Below are positions 11,448-23,338 of a stretch of 64,000 bases of DNA, piece after piece; positions within the stretch are counted from its first letter, which is position 1, and each line of letters starts with the position of its first letter. The notes under the pieces were generated by a model. It did no database searches, was not told the origin of the DNA, and saw only the letters and a list, made by a program, of their open reading frames with translations. Origin of the DNA: Rebecca billardiae RCC1528 (lineage: Eukaryota > Haptophyta). The stretch covers positions 1,302,001 through 1,366,000 of the forward strand of contig OZ251235.1 of the NCBI GenBank assembly GCA_965240325.2, in the 5' to 3' direction. Made by a program: the position numbers and the translations under genes.

Positions 11448-12387
11448 ATGCTCGTCGAGGGGACGCCGGTGATCTGCGCCCAGCCGAGCACGAACAGCCT
11501 CAGCGCTGCGTACACGCTCCAGTCCCTCGGCAGCCACCCCGGCATGCACCCCGGCGCCGTGCAGGCCGTCGCGTATGAGGTGCGCGGCCGCACCGCGTCT
11601 GCGCAACGCAGCCCGCGCGCAGATGGGGGGGGGACCACGGCGCTGACGCGCGCGCCGCCCTCCCGCGCGCTGCTTGGCGCGTCGCACACAGCCACGCGCG
11701 CAGGTCCACCACGAGTACGACCACGCGCAGCCGCCCCCTCCGCCGCCCCAGATGGTCGCGCAGCCGTACGAGATGCACCACCACCACCATGCGCCCGCGC
11801 CGCCGCCGCCCCAGCACGTGGGCATGATGCCGACGTACCAGTACATGCCGGCGGAGGGCATGCACCACCCGCAGGGCATGATGATGCCGCCGCCGCCGCC
11901 GCCGATGCAGTACGTCCCGGCCCCGCAGCACCAGACCCACGCGGCGGCGCAGCCGTACCACCACGAGCAGCAGCAGCACCACATGGTGCCGGCGACGTAC
12001 ATCAACGTCGAGCTCATGCACCCCCGGCCGGACGGCCGGATCGACGGCGCCCCGCTCAAGACCGCGCCGTGGACGGCCGCCGAGGACCACATCATCTCCG
12101 AGGCCGTCGCGCGCTTCGGGTGCAAGTGGCACGTCATCTGCACCCTCGTCCCCGGCCGCACGGTCGCTTCCGTGCGCAACCGCTGGCACCGGCTTGCCAA
12201 GGCGCGCCGCAGCGAGCCGGTCGTGCCGACGAACGGGAGCTACCGCTGTGGCCGGTGCGGCCAGCCGAAGCGCGGCCACGTCTGCCGCGCGGCGGTTGGA
12301 ATCGACCCGCACCGCCTTGCCGTCGCCCGGGAAATGATGGAGCGCCTCAGCCACGTCACGGAGCAGCAGCAGGCCGCGCTCTCGTGA
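11448..12387 (+). CDS. Myb/SANT-domain protein with CxxC..H..C zinc knuckle (2 exons)
   Basis: A probable nuclear DNA-binding protein. The model is exon 1 at 11448-11579 and exon 2 at 11704-12387, with a 124-bp GT-AG intron (gtgcgc...gcgcag), giving 271 aa. The N-terminal half is rich in Pro, His, Met and Gln, as in activation-type segments. A single Myb-like repeat runs from about residue 165 to 205 (PWTAAEDHIISEAV...W...RNRWHRL), with regularly spaced Trp residues. It is followed by a compact Cys/His motif, YRCGRCGQPKRGHVC, at about 225-240. The start ATG lies just upstream of the conserved-looking N-terminal exon, and the downstream in-frame alternative inside the intron would lose it. The neighbours are repeats, so no operon-like context is available. 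The target genes are unknown. Confidence 0.85.
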
Positions 12388-15322
12388 GACTGAGAGTCGT
12401 GAGTCGTGACCGTCACGGCGCAGCTGCGTTCGGCCACCGGCCGTGACACGGCCCTCGGGCCCTGTGGCCGCGGCGGACCAGGCCGCGCTTGACACTTTAG
12501 TACTGAGTCGACGTGGCCATCGCGCGAGGCCCGGCCGCCTCAGATTAGGATCATCTTCGCTTCTCAACAGATTTGTCGTCGCGACGTCACTGACTCAGCG
12601 GCTCGGCTGCCGCCGCAGTGTGATTCTGATGACCTGGTCCGTGACGGCTTCTCGCACCTCATCATGCTGTTCCTGCCGCCGCGCGAATGTTGATACGGTT
12701 TTTCGTCAGGTTAGGTCCATGCTCAGATTCGTTCGCCGACTCGGCCCCAAAGGCCCAAACGCTCGGGCCAACTTTGTTTTAATTCATCATTAGTATGACC
12801 TGATAACTTGATTAACCCACGGAGCAGAATCGGTGGACCCCGGAAAGCGGGTGATGAGCCACTACAAGTCTTTGCAACACGGTATGAAATCAATAGAGGG
12901 TTCGCCGTTCGCGAGACTTTACGGTTCATTTCGAGAAACCTCGCGCACCTCTCGGCAAAATTGCAACGCATGTCTGCTCGGCTCGTCAAGCAATCAAACA
13001 CCGCATCAACACAGTACATTGGACTTTACGACGCTTCGTCGAGTGCCAAGCTTCTCATACCTACAAGCTTGACCAAGGGAGTAGCCCACTTTCGGCGACT
13101 TGCTGGTAAGAAAAACACCTGAGGAGTCTGAAAAGTGATGAGAATCGGCGAAATTGAGCTTTGGTGATTGATTGCGTTGGGCGGAACGGCGGATCAAACT
13201 TCTGGTCCCTCGCGCGCCGAGTCGCGGTTATCTGGAACGATCATGGACTCCCCGAGTCCCCGCCCACCATGCGAGGCCTACAGTAGGCTCGCCGTTTCGT
13301 TCCGTGTGATCGCGTATCACGAACGGAAGACGACATGTCACAGCCCCTCGTTCCTCAATTGCCGTCTACTTTGTGGCCGAGCCGTCTGGTAGTAGCTGTT
13401 AGCGTAATGCCTGATGCGAATTGACGCGCGGCCAGGTCGCCGGTGTGCACACTCTCAGTCAGCGGGATTCCAGCCAGCTCGACTCCTTCAGAAGCGTACT
13501 CGCGCCACTAGCTGGTGGGACCGGGCCCGCTGCACCAACGACGTATGCCCGAATCCGCATGGCACCAAATCCTCCGAGCACGGTCATCCCGACAGTTCGC
13601 GCTGCGCAATGGTGCCTGACTGAGCCTGGGGTGCGCGTGCGCCTCTTGGATTACATTCTCAGTAAACTGTTGGTGATAAGCTCAGTACATAGTCGTGTGA
13701 GCTACTGCGTCGTCCTGCACCAGGAGCGACTGCGGACTTCGGACCGACAAGCTAGTGACCGACTCACCGACAGACCGGAGAGGCGGAGACTGACTGTGCT
13801 GGCTGGCTGACTGTCTGATACTCTGATGTCTCGGCGTCAGTCAGTCAGCGGTACAGTGTGTCCGTGCCAGGCCGTCTCCCGGCTCCCGCGGGTCCCGGAC
13901 CGCGGCCGTCTCGGACTCTCGGAGTAGGTTGCCACTAGTTCGGCAGCGGGCAACGGGCTGTCCGTCACAAGGACGCGCAGTCACGACTCACTCACCCGTC
14001 GGCGTGGCTGTGGTGGACGTTCTATCTAGCCACGACTGGTCACACTGCATCATGCAACGCAGGCTGATCAATGACGTCAGGCTCGGAAAGTGCGAACACA
14101 GGTGACTCGTGTACGGGTACGGCCGTGTGCCGTGTGGCGTGTCCACGCCCTATCCCCCGTTACGCGCCGGCCGGGCGGGCCGGCCCGGGACCGGCCACCG
14201 CCTCCGCGCCGCGGGGCCCAACCAAGGCCGCACCGGCGCGCCCCGGCGGTCAACACGACGGCCTGGCGGCGCCCGCTGCTGCCGGCCTCCGAGCAGCGAG
14301 GGCGCAGCCAGTCTCCCTCTGGCAGGCCGGCGTGGCAGCTTTCTTAGTCTGAGGGAGCTGGCTCAGCGCTTGCAAAAGCGGGCCGCAGTCGCTGCCGTCC
14401 GCTCTCAGCCGCGGGGCAAAGCGGCCAGTAGCGCGGCAAGTACTACTAGTCTACTAGTCTACTACTGCAACTCATCATACGACACTGTATTCTGTAAGTA
14501 AGCGTCGCGGGACTGCCACCGGAGTACCGGACAGCACTCACAGCAGACTACGTGTACGAACGACTGGCTGTCTTTCGCCACTAGACGTGAACCTCTAACT
14601 CTGAGGCCTGCTGCCCTGCTAGCAACTACAGCCTACAGCCTACAGGAGCCCTTCCGGCGGCGCTACCATCGGCGACGGCTTCATGGGCGGTGACAGTTGG
14701 CGGGCGTCAATCTCGCCTGCCTGAGCTGTGTGCGTCTCTTATTCTTAGTAAACCGTACCGGGTTTTCTACACTCACTCGTGAAGGCCTGAAGCACCGTGG
14801 GTGGCGGGCCGCGCCCGCCCGCTGCGCGGGCGCGCGGCGCCCCGTGGGCTGCGGCGCTGATTTACTTGAAGCCCGCGCGCTGCCCGGCGCGCACGTAAGT
14901 ACTGCCAGCCGTCAATGCTGGGCGGAATCACTGACGAATGGCCCCGCCGCGCCGGTCGGCGGTCGGGCCACTGCGCCGGGCGGCGTCGCCCGCCGGTGCG
15001 GCGTGCCGGCTGCGCAGGGCGCTGCTAATAATGCGTGGAGTGCGGTGCCGCGGCGCTCAGTGCGGCCGGGCGCTGCTGGCCGGCCGCCGCGTCAGTCAGT
15101 CGTCAGACCGTCACTCAGCAACCGGCGGACTAATAGTACATTAAATAGGTCGGGCGGCGACCGCAGCACTGCCGGCAGTGCCACCCTTACAGTTACAGTG
15201 ATGTCTAATTTAATTATAACGACTACACAACGTAACTACACAATAATAATCCGCGCATCAGCGGTCCCCGCGCCTTATAATAGTTATAATTATATGTTTG
15301 ACGACGTGCCACGTGGCACATA
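12388..15322. other. Gene-free region before the copia element
   Basis: No convincing gene. The longest open frame around 12.8-13.1 kb starts only at a non-ATG codon and has no family motif. The region contains copy 3 of the dispersed ~50-bp motif at about 14700-14760. It ends in an AT-rich stretch that served as the copia target. Confidence 0.5.
14700..14760 (+). repeat. Dispersed ~50-bp motif, copy 3
   Basis: Plus-strand copy of the motif also found at 9797-9855 and 54815-54870, with the same core and the same CTCTTATTCTTAGTAAAC continuation. Confidence 0.75.
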
Positions 15323-15327
15323 TATAA

Positions 15328-16152
15328 TGTTGAGCTGACGAGGCCAGGGGCGCGCATCTCAGCAGATGGCGTCGCCGGCGGTGAGTCAGGGCCGGTGCTG
15401 CAGCAGGCAGACCGGCGGCGCAGCTGCTGCAGAGCAGCAGTGCGGATGAACTGGCACAGTCTGGGGCACGCATCTCAGCAGATGGCGTTGCCGCTGGGGT
15501 GTCAGGGCTGGCGCCGCATCAGGCGGGCCGGCGGCAGCAGCTGCTGCGGAGCAGTGGCTGGCAGCGCGCGCGTCCAGGACGCGCGCGGCAGCAGACGCGC
15601 GAGCGCGGAGCAGCGCGGGCGCAGCGGCGCGGGCGCGGAGCAGCGCGGGCGCAGCGGCGCGGGAGCGCGGAGCAGCGCGGGGCGCGCGGAGCAGCGCGGA
15701 GCGCGCGGAGCAGCGCGGAGCAGCGCGGAGCAGCGCGGAGCAGCGCGGAGCAGCGCGGAGCAGCGCGGAGCAGCGCGGAGCAGCGCGGGCGTCATGCTGG
15801 TACACTGGATTTGTCCAAGGAAAGCAGGTGAGCAGCACCGGACATGGACGAGAAGCAGTGGTACAAAGTTGAGCGGCAACAGGACGGACGGTGCGATCGC
15901 CGATTGGCTGATCGCGGCAAAATCTGGGTAAGTCGGCACGGCGATGATACTACCGCCCCGAGCCCAGGAGCGATCGGAGCTCGATCGCTGTTTTGGCCCG
16001 GCGCAAGAGCGCCGGAAATAAGGGCCAGGTTCAGAGGCTTGAGAGCTGATGAGATCGCGAGGCATGTGATCCTCGCGGTGGCGTCCGTCCTGTCGTGCGC
16101 GGTGAGCTTTTAGCAGGGCTCGAGACGCTCGGAGCTTGCGGTAATCCCAATA
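15328..16152 (+). repeat. 5' LTR of copia element
   Basis: 825 bp, starting TGTTGAGC and ending CCCAATA. It appears identical to the 3' LTR except for one extra unit of an internal 10-bp repeat (CAGCGCGGAG, seven full units here versus six in the 3' LTR). Confidence 0.95.
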
Positions 16153-16840
16153 TGCGCGCAGCAACCCCAGGGAGGGAGTTGTCCGCACTGTCCTTTCTCA
16201 TCGATTGGGCTGATGGGCACGAGCGGCCGCGGTTGCAGGATGGGCGGAACGAGGAACTCTGGCGTCGCATGGAATGCAGCAGAGGTTCCTGGCCGAGAGC
16301 GCGGGCAAACTGGCGACGCTCTCGATGGGGCATGGCGCTACGATGCCAGGGATCATCGGCATCATCTCCGCGCATGGCCCGGACGCGGAACTTCGCGTCG
16401 ATTGGGAGGAACAGTACCTGTCGGTGATGAGCCCGACACGACAGCCTCCCGGAAGCTCACGATTGGATCTGAGCGGATGCAGCTGGTGCAGGAGAACTAC
16501 TGCGTGCAGCGGCGGATGACTGAGCAGCGCTACTGGCACGATCGGCGCGAGCACGCACCCCGAGCGCCGGGTGGCTGCACGGCAGCTGACGGCGGCGACG
16601 GCGGGCTCGGCGATCTACTCGGAGGGGCTGGCTCATCAACCTGTCCGGTGGTCTAGGGCACCGGATGGCGGCTGGCAGCTGGACTGGGTTTTGCGGTCCG
16701 GCTGGCACGGCTGGCACGACCGGACTGGACACAGGTCCGGCGGTTGGCACACCCGGATCTATCGGAATCGTCCGGGTGGAATCTGGCGACACGAGCGCCG
16801 TTACGGCGGCGGGCAGTGCTTGGCACTGGTCCTACGCCGG

Positions 16841-18460
16841 CAGCTGACGCGAGGCGCAGCTGGCAGTGCCACCGAGATGGCGGCGCTGGCGCGACTGTTG
16901 AGTCGCGGGAATCGCGCGCGCGCGAGGCGCGAGCGCGGGATCATGACGGGGCGGCGCAGCGGTGCCGAGACTACGTCTGCAGCTGACGCGAGGCGCAGCT
17001 GGCAGTGCCGCCGAGACGGCGGCGCTGGCGCGATCTTTGAGTCGCGGTATCCGCGCGCGCGCAAGGCGCGAGTGCGGGGTGACGGCGGGGCAGTGCATGG
17101 CACTCGGCCCACGCCGGGAGGTTCAGCTCGATTCCATGCTGCGGGCCGAGATCATTCGGCGGCAGGTGGGGACCCGACGCTGAGGCGTCGGAAGCACACG
17201 CACGGCGCAGGACGCCGGTGCGGCGTGTGTGCGCGCAGCAGCGCGCGGCAGTGGCTCGGCGGCGCTGGGCGCACCGAACCAGGTGGTCGTACGCCCGGTG
17301 GTGGCGGCGGCACCCACACGTCCACGCACGAAGCTCATCGCCTGGCTCAGGCGGCGGTGGCGACGGCGGGGATCGTGGCGGCGGCCAAGACGGCGGAGAG
17401 ATACCGACTGGCTGCGAGGGCGGAGGAGGCAGCGGCGGCGGCGATCAGCGCGCGCCGCGCGCGGAGCAGCTCCGTGGCTTCAACGTACTCTGGTACGTAT
17501 GTCGTGTAGACGACGGACGTCTCTTCACTTGCGTGACGTACGCATCGACGAGACCGACCTGGTCGAGGGGGGGCACTCGTCGCTGGGCGCACCTGACGGT
17601 GGCGCGTACGTGGGTGATGGTGACGGCGCCGCGGTAAGCGGCGGACATCGTCCAGTCGGCGGTGACGCCGACGGTGAGGACGAGGACGGCGACGGCGGCG
17701 AGCAGCCAGCCGACGCCGGGAATGACGACGCGACAGAGTTCGACGTCGGGTACGACGACGACGCAGATGCGTCAACGTCGGGGCGCGGGCGCAGCAGCGT
17801 GGACGCGGGACAGCGCGGGTGCAGCAGCGCGGGCGCGGATGACGGCGACGGCGGCGAGCAGCCAGCCGACGCCGGGAATGACGACGCGACAGAGTTCGAC
17901 GTCGGGTACGACGACGACGCAGATGCGTCAACGTCGGGGCGCGGGCGCAGCAGCGTGGACGCGGGACAGCGCGGGTGCAGCAGCGCGGGCGCACAGCCGT
18001 CGACGCCGACGCCGCAGGGCGGGCGTGGCGGGACAGGCGCGTCGATGACGCAGCCGGGTCGGCAGGGTCAGATACCGCCGGCGGAATCACGGCGCGGGGC
18101 CGCAGCAGATGCTGGCGGGCCGCCGCGCGGCGCAGGACGATGACGGCGACGGCGGCGAGCCGCCGGCCGACGCCGGTGACGACGACGCGACGGAGTTCGA
18201 CGTCAGGAACGACGGCGACGCAGATGCGTCGGCGTCGGCGCGCGAGCGCGGCAGCGCGGACGCGGAACAGCGCGCGGGCGCGGCAGCGCGGGCGCGGAAC
18301 AGCGCGCGGGCGCAGCAGCGCGGGCGCGGAACAGCGCGCGAGCGCAGCAGCGCGGGCGCGGAGCGCGCAGGCGCGGCAGCGCAGGTGCGGAACAGCGCAC
18401 GGGCGCGGCAGCGCAGGCGCGGAACAGCGCGCGGGCGCAGCAGCGCGTGCGCACAGCCGT
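16841..18460. repeat. Tandem-repeat-filled interior of the copia element
   Basis: A unit of about 139 bp is repeated at 16841 and 16980. A 155-bp unit is repeated at 17686 and 17841, with a third degenerate copy near 18140. In one frame the 155-bp unit encodes an Asp/Gly-rich repeat (EQPADAGNDDATEFDVGYDD). GC-rich 10- to 20-bp motifs expand again from 18240 to 18440. The protein-coding status is doubtful. Confidence 0.7.
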
Positions 18461-18859
18461 CGACGCCGACGCCGCAGGGCGGGCGTGGCGGAGCAGGCGC
18501 GTCAGCGACACAGCCTGGGTCGGCAGGGTCGGATCCCGCCGACGGAATCCCGGCGCGGGGCCGCAGCAGATGCTGGCGGGCCGCCGCGTAGCACAGGTGC
18601 GCGGGCGCAGCAGCGCGGGCGCGGGTCAGCGCTGGCGCAGCAGCGCGGGCGCACGGGCGCACAGCCGCCGATGCCGCAGGCCGGCGATCGGGGCGGTGCG
18701 GGCGCGCCATGGGCGCAGTCGCACTGGTGGTATGAGATACCACCGGCGCAACTTTGGCGCGGGACCGCCGCGCAGATGCGGGCGGGTTGCCGCGGGTCGC
18801 AGAGGCGATCGATGGCGGGCTCGAGCGATTCGGCACGAACGCGAGCACGCGGATACGGC

Positions 18860-19260
18860 TGCCAGAGGCAGCGGCGCGCGCGAGGCTGACCGACGCGGAC
18901 AAGGCGTTGGTCCAGCGCGCGGAGATTGACGAGCTCGACGACTTGCTCACTTTGGGTGACTCTGTTTGGTCTAACAACCCAGGGGAATCCGGGTGGAGGT
19001 CGACGGGTGGCTGCATCATTGTCTTCTACAATGGATCGCCGGTGTCGTGGCACAGCAGCGGGCTGCAGGTTATGGCCCAGCTGAGCTCGACGGAGGCGGA
19101 GTACGTGGCGTGAGGTCAATGTACCACGCCGACATCATGACGAAGGCGACGGACGACGCTGCTACGTTTGAGTGGCACGTCGACGCCATCATGGTGTGCG
19201 ACACCCGACGCGCGCGCGATGAGCGGTGCTACTCGCTCGCGGCTATGGCTGTCGAGGGGG
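18860..19260 (+). pseudogene. Copia RNase H remnant
   Basis: The frame at about 18990-19113 reads STGGCIIVFYNGSPVSWHSS, then QLSSTEAEYVA and a stop. This is the hallmark SSTEAEY motif of copia RNase H. The matching C-terminal part (YHADIMTKATDDAATFEW) occurs about 10 codons later in another frame. The central part of the domain, normally containing the second half of the catalytic set, is deleted and a frameshift separates the remnants. Confidence 0.85.
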
Positions 19261-19262
19261 GG

Positions 19263-20077
19263 TGTTGAGCTGACGAGGCCAGGGGCGCGCATCTCAGCAG
19301 ATGGCGTCGCCGGCGGTGAGTCAGGGCCGGTGCTGCAGCAGGCAGACCGGCGGCGCAGCTGCTGCAGAGCAGCAGTGCGGATGAACTGGCACAGTCTGGG
19401 GCACGCATCTCAGCAGATGGCGTTGCCGCTGGGGTGTCAGGGCTGGCGCCGCATCAGGCGGGCCGGCGGCAGCAGCTGCTGCGGAGCAGTGGCTGGCAGC
19501 GCGCGCGTCCAGGACGCGCGCGGCAGCAGACGCGCGAGCGCGGAGCAGCGCGGGCGCAGCGGCGCGGGCGCGGAGCAGCGCGGGCGCAGCGGCGCGGGAG
19601 CGCGGAGCAGCGCGGGGCGCGCGGAGCAGCGCGGAGCGCGCGGAGCAGCGCGGAGCAGCGCGGAGCAGCGCGGAGCAGCGCGGAGCAGCGCGGAGCAGCG
19701 CGGAGCAGCGCGGGCGTCATGCTGGTACACTGGATTTGTCCAAGGAAAGCAGGTGAGCAGCACCGGACATGGACGAGAAGCAGTGGTACAAAGTTGAGCG
19801 GCAACAGGACGGACGGTGCGATCGCCGATTGGCTGATCGCGGCAAAATCTGGGTAAGTCGGCACGGCGATGATACTACCGCCCCGAGCCCAGGAGCGATC
19901 GGAGCTCGATCGCTGTTTTGGCCCGGCGCAAGAGCGCCGGAAATAAGGGCCAGGTTCAGAGGCTTGAGAGCTGATGAGATCGCGAGGCATGTGATCCTCG
20001 CGGTGGCGTCCGTCCTGTCGTGCGCGGTGAGCTTTTAGCAGGGCTCGAGACGCTCGGAGCTTGCGGTAATCCCAATA
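19263..20077 (+). repeat. 3' LTR of copia element
   Basis: 815 bp. Apart from the 10-bp repeat-number difference, no mismatch to the 5' LTR was noticed by eye. Confidence 0.95.
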
Positions 20078-20082
20078 TATAA

Positions 20083-22900
20083 TATTCTGCGCACCAATTA
20101 ATATTGGAAACAATTACATCATCAGCTCTGAGCCAACACTAGTTACTTAAGCAGCCGAATGGGCAGGGTCACCACTCACCTGACTCAGAGTACTCAGACT
20201 CAATGACTTGTCACGGAACTTGTTATCACCTCCGATTAGACCGTATCAGAGTGACTCGGACTAACTCGTCGTCCTAATTTTACTATATATATATATATAT
20301 ATATATCCGAAGGTAAAACTAATAGTCGTCTGAATTATTAGAATATTTATAACTTACTGGTTACCGTTACACCTTGAAAAAGGGCGCAGGGGGTTCGTGG
20401 CATCTCAAGAGCGGTTCTCCTACTTGAAAAGCAAGCCTCAGCCCTGGAATCTCCATAAGTCAGCAGCCATATGCGAAAAAGAAGCCTATTGCGGAGGCAA
20501 CCAATCAAAAGGGCCAAATCGATTTACTCAAGATTCCGGCGAGGCAAGTAATGCGGGTAGGCGCAACGGCGCTGTCTCATTGGTCAGCCATTTGCTATCA
20601 TTCCCTCCCGGCATCCAATCATCTGCAACTGCTCTACGAAGAACAAGGGGCCCGGTCACTTTCGCAAGCTGCGCTCGTCGGAAAGCGGGCGGTCGCCCCT
20701 CTCCGAGCAAGCGAGGGTACCCCGGGCCGGGGGGGGGGCTGGGCCACGCATCGCGTGAGGTCGTGCAGCCGTTCCGTTGCCCTGCTGCGGGCGTGTGCTG
20801 CCTGGGCTGCGGCAGATCAGCACTGTGCTTCAGCCTGCCCCGCAAGTGCTCCTCCTTGACACCGTCTCCGAGTCTGGAAGCCGTGCGCGCGGGTCCCGCG
20901 CGCCCGGTCAATGTTTTGGGTGTGTCGGTATGGTGCAAGCGTGCGCGCGCATGATGCGCGACACCGTGAGTCGGCGTCGCAACTGCCATGTCCGTGAATG
21001 TAGCTCTTCGTGGGCGCATGGTGGGTATCCCCCCGAAGTCCGCCGACGCATTCACTCGCAGTGGCACGAGGGCTTGCGCGCTCCCTCTCTCAGCCGGCGG
21101 TCCGAGCTTTCCGCCCGTCTGCGCAGACGCGCAGGCGAGTACTGGCGAGAGCGCGTTGGGGCTGCTTGAGCTGCAGAACAGTACTATGCTTGCCTTCGCC
21201 GCACGCGCGCTCCTCCTTGACGACGTCTCAGCGTCTCAAAGCCATGCGCGCAGCCGCGCGCCACCCGTTGCGGACTCAAGGGCAGAAGCAGCCGATCAAT
21301 GACGAGCGACACTGTGGACTGCAGGCGTGACCATTACATGCGTATGCAGCCATTCCTTGGCACGCATTGCGCCACCAGAAGCGTATCCATCCGTAGAATT
21401 GTCGCGCACCAAAGGCGTGCACGCTCTCAAGCCCGGCGCCCTGTCAGTCCGCGCCGGTTCCCGCGAATCGGCCGCGGAAGTGATCACTGCAGGTCGTCAG
21501 CTCTCTGCACAGACGTGTGGGCCCATACTGGCGCGAATGATCGCGTGGTAATCATAGCTACGCTCGCCCACGTTCCACAGCGGATCACCCCCCTATATCT
21601 CTCACTATGCACGCGCACCGTCTCAGCGTCTCAAAGCCATGCGCGCCACCCGTTGCGGACAAGGGAGGGAAGCCGATCAGATCCGACTGATCAGCGGGGA
21701 GTGCGCACGCGCGTGATGAGCGACAGGGAGCACTGCAGGCGTGACCGCTACAGGCGAATGCAGCCTTACTTGGCGCATATTGAGCCACCTGGATCGCATC
21801 CACCCGTAGATTTGTCGCGCACCAAAGGCGTGCACGCTCTCAAGCCCGGCGCCGTCATTGAATCCGAGCCCGCGGTTCTGCGGATGGTCGTCTGCTCTCT
21901 GCACAGACGTGTGGGCCCAAGCTGGCGCGAAGGATCGCGCGGTAATCAGGGCTACGCTCGTCCACGTCCCAGAGCGGATCGACTCCCTATATCTCTCACT
22001 GTGCACTTCTCCCTACTGACCTGCTACCGCCGCCAATGACGGGCGAGACCGGTCTGCTTCCGCGACTTCGCGGTTGCACGCCGCCGCGACCAACCCTTCG
22101 AGACCCGCAGGCGGTGGGAAGGGAGAACGTTCGTAGGGCAGCGTCGCGCGTGATGCTGTTCTGCCGCAGCCCATGCAGCGCGCGCCCACTGCAGGGCAAC
22201 GCGGCGACGGACGCGTTTCGTGCGGCCCAGTACAACGGTGGCGGCGGACGGGCGAAGGGCAAAAAGCGCCGCCTCCGTCCTCCAACGAAGACCCACGCGG
22301 CTAGTAGTGAAAGGGTCCACTCCCGAAATCCCTTTGCTGGAGCTTGCGGATCTCCGGCTTCGGCGCCTATCGTCCGAGATTCGCACGCTTCCCAGCTGAA
22401 TATTGGCGCAGGTAAGTGCACCTTAGGCGATCAAAAAATGAGCCCCTATGCAGTTCACGTGAGGTTCTTTTTGCGTCGCCGCGCAGCCCGCCTGTCAGTT
22501 TTCAAGGTGACCTTACTCCTTAGCAGCGTGCGAGGCCACTTGCAGGCGCGCCTATATACGTATATCTATAGCGTCATCTATCATAGACACTGTCCGCCGT
22601 CCGGCCCGGCGCCGATCGCGACCGGAGCCGCTGCCAGTTGGCTGCTTCGCCGCAGGGGCCAGGGCGTCCGGCTCGGCTCGGCCGTGAAGTGCCCGGCTTC
22701 CTGAAGCCTCTCAGAGCATTGCCCCTGCAGGCTGCACATCCATCCTTGAGCACCCACGCACAACCCAGCTCATAGCTCAGCTGAGCCCAGCATCCAACCC
22801 AAGCGCAGCTCAGGCTTGGCGCCCCCTCGCGCGAGCGCCGCAGTCTGTGAAACGAGGCCAGGCGGCGTGTGCATGACTGACTCCTGCGCTGCGGGCTCGC
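20083..22900. other. Gene-free region of diverged repeats
   Basis: No gene was recognised between the copia element and DSS1. An (AT)n tract lies at about 20284-20308. A unit of about 390 bp beginning near 21210 is repeated in tandem from about 21615 to 22005, sharing for example TTGTCGCGCACCAAAGGCGT. Related, partly inverted pieces occur near 20.8 and 22.15 kb. The block looks like an old, decayed repeat cluster. Confidence 0.55.
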
Positions 22901-23229
22901 TTAGTTCGCTGGAGGTTTCGAGAGCTCTGCTCGGAGCTGCTGAGTGAAATCTCCGTCAGCGTCGTCCTCGTCCCATCCGTCCTGCCACAGCTGCTGGTCC
23001 TCCGCATCCTCATCCGCCGCTACCCATGTCTCTTGCTCAAACTCCTCGAACTCGTCATCCTCCTCCAGCATGTCCTGCGCGCGGCGGCGCGGGGCAAGGC
23101 ATGGTCGGGTGTGCGCAGGGAGGAGCCGCTGAGATGCAGGCGCGTACGGCCGGGGACACGCAGCGCATCCATCCGCACCAGGTCCTCTTCCTTCGTCTTT
23201 GATGCTGGCTGCGCCGCGGCGACCGCCAT
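22901..23229 (-). CDS. SEM1: DSS1/SEM1 (proteasome lid / BRCA2-associated acidic protein), 2 exons
   Basis: A small acidic protein known as a stoichiometric part of the 19S proteasome lid and as a partner of BRCA2 and the TREX-2 mRNA-export complex. The minus-strand model is exon 1 at 23179-23229 and exon 2 at 22901-23074, with a 104-bp GT-AG intron, giving 74 aa (human 70). After [17 protein letters not shown] the spliced product enters the family signature EEDDEFEEF. It then carries the second acidic/Trp cluster ([17 protein letters not shown]) and the C-terminal helix QQLRAEL. The paired acidic-aromatic clusters are the ubiquitin-binding hallmarks of this family. The ATG lies about 110 bp from the left end of the inverted-repeat element at 23339-24632, so its promoter must overlap or abut that element. 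Confidence 0.95.
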
Positions 23230-23338
23230 GTCTTTACGCGTTGGGTGCTGAAAGCAGCCGCACCCGCGCGCGCGGCCCCTGGCGCTCTAGCTCTAGCTCG
23301 GGAGTGCGCAGCGCGGCTTACTTGTACTCGTGCGTATC

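Larger units (their letters stand above)
15328..20077 (+). mobile_element. Ty1/copia-type LTR retrotransposon, internally degenerate, young insertion
   Basis: Two LTRs (15328-16152 and 19263-20077) flank 3.1 kb of internal DNA. The element is bordered by the 5-bp target duplication TATAA (15323-15327 and 20078-20082). A purine run (GAGGGGGG) lies directly before the 3' LTR, as expected of a polypurine tract. The only recognisable coding remnant is a copia RNase H segment. Gag, protease, integrase and most of RT are missing or replaced by GC-rich tandem repeats. The element is therefore non-autonomous. Confidence 0.93.

Noticed and set aside
12808-13122. 104-aa frame in an AT-richer region
   Set aside because: It begins at a TTG, not ATG, and has no motif; no splice-linked upstream exon was found.
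15680-15790. CRISPR-like array of 10-bp units
   Set aside because: Units are directly adjacent with no spacers; this is a VNTR inside an LTR.
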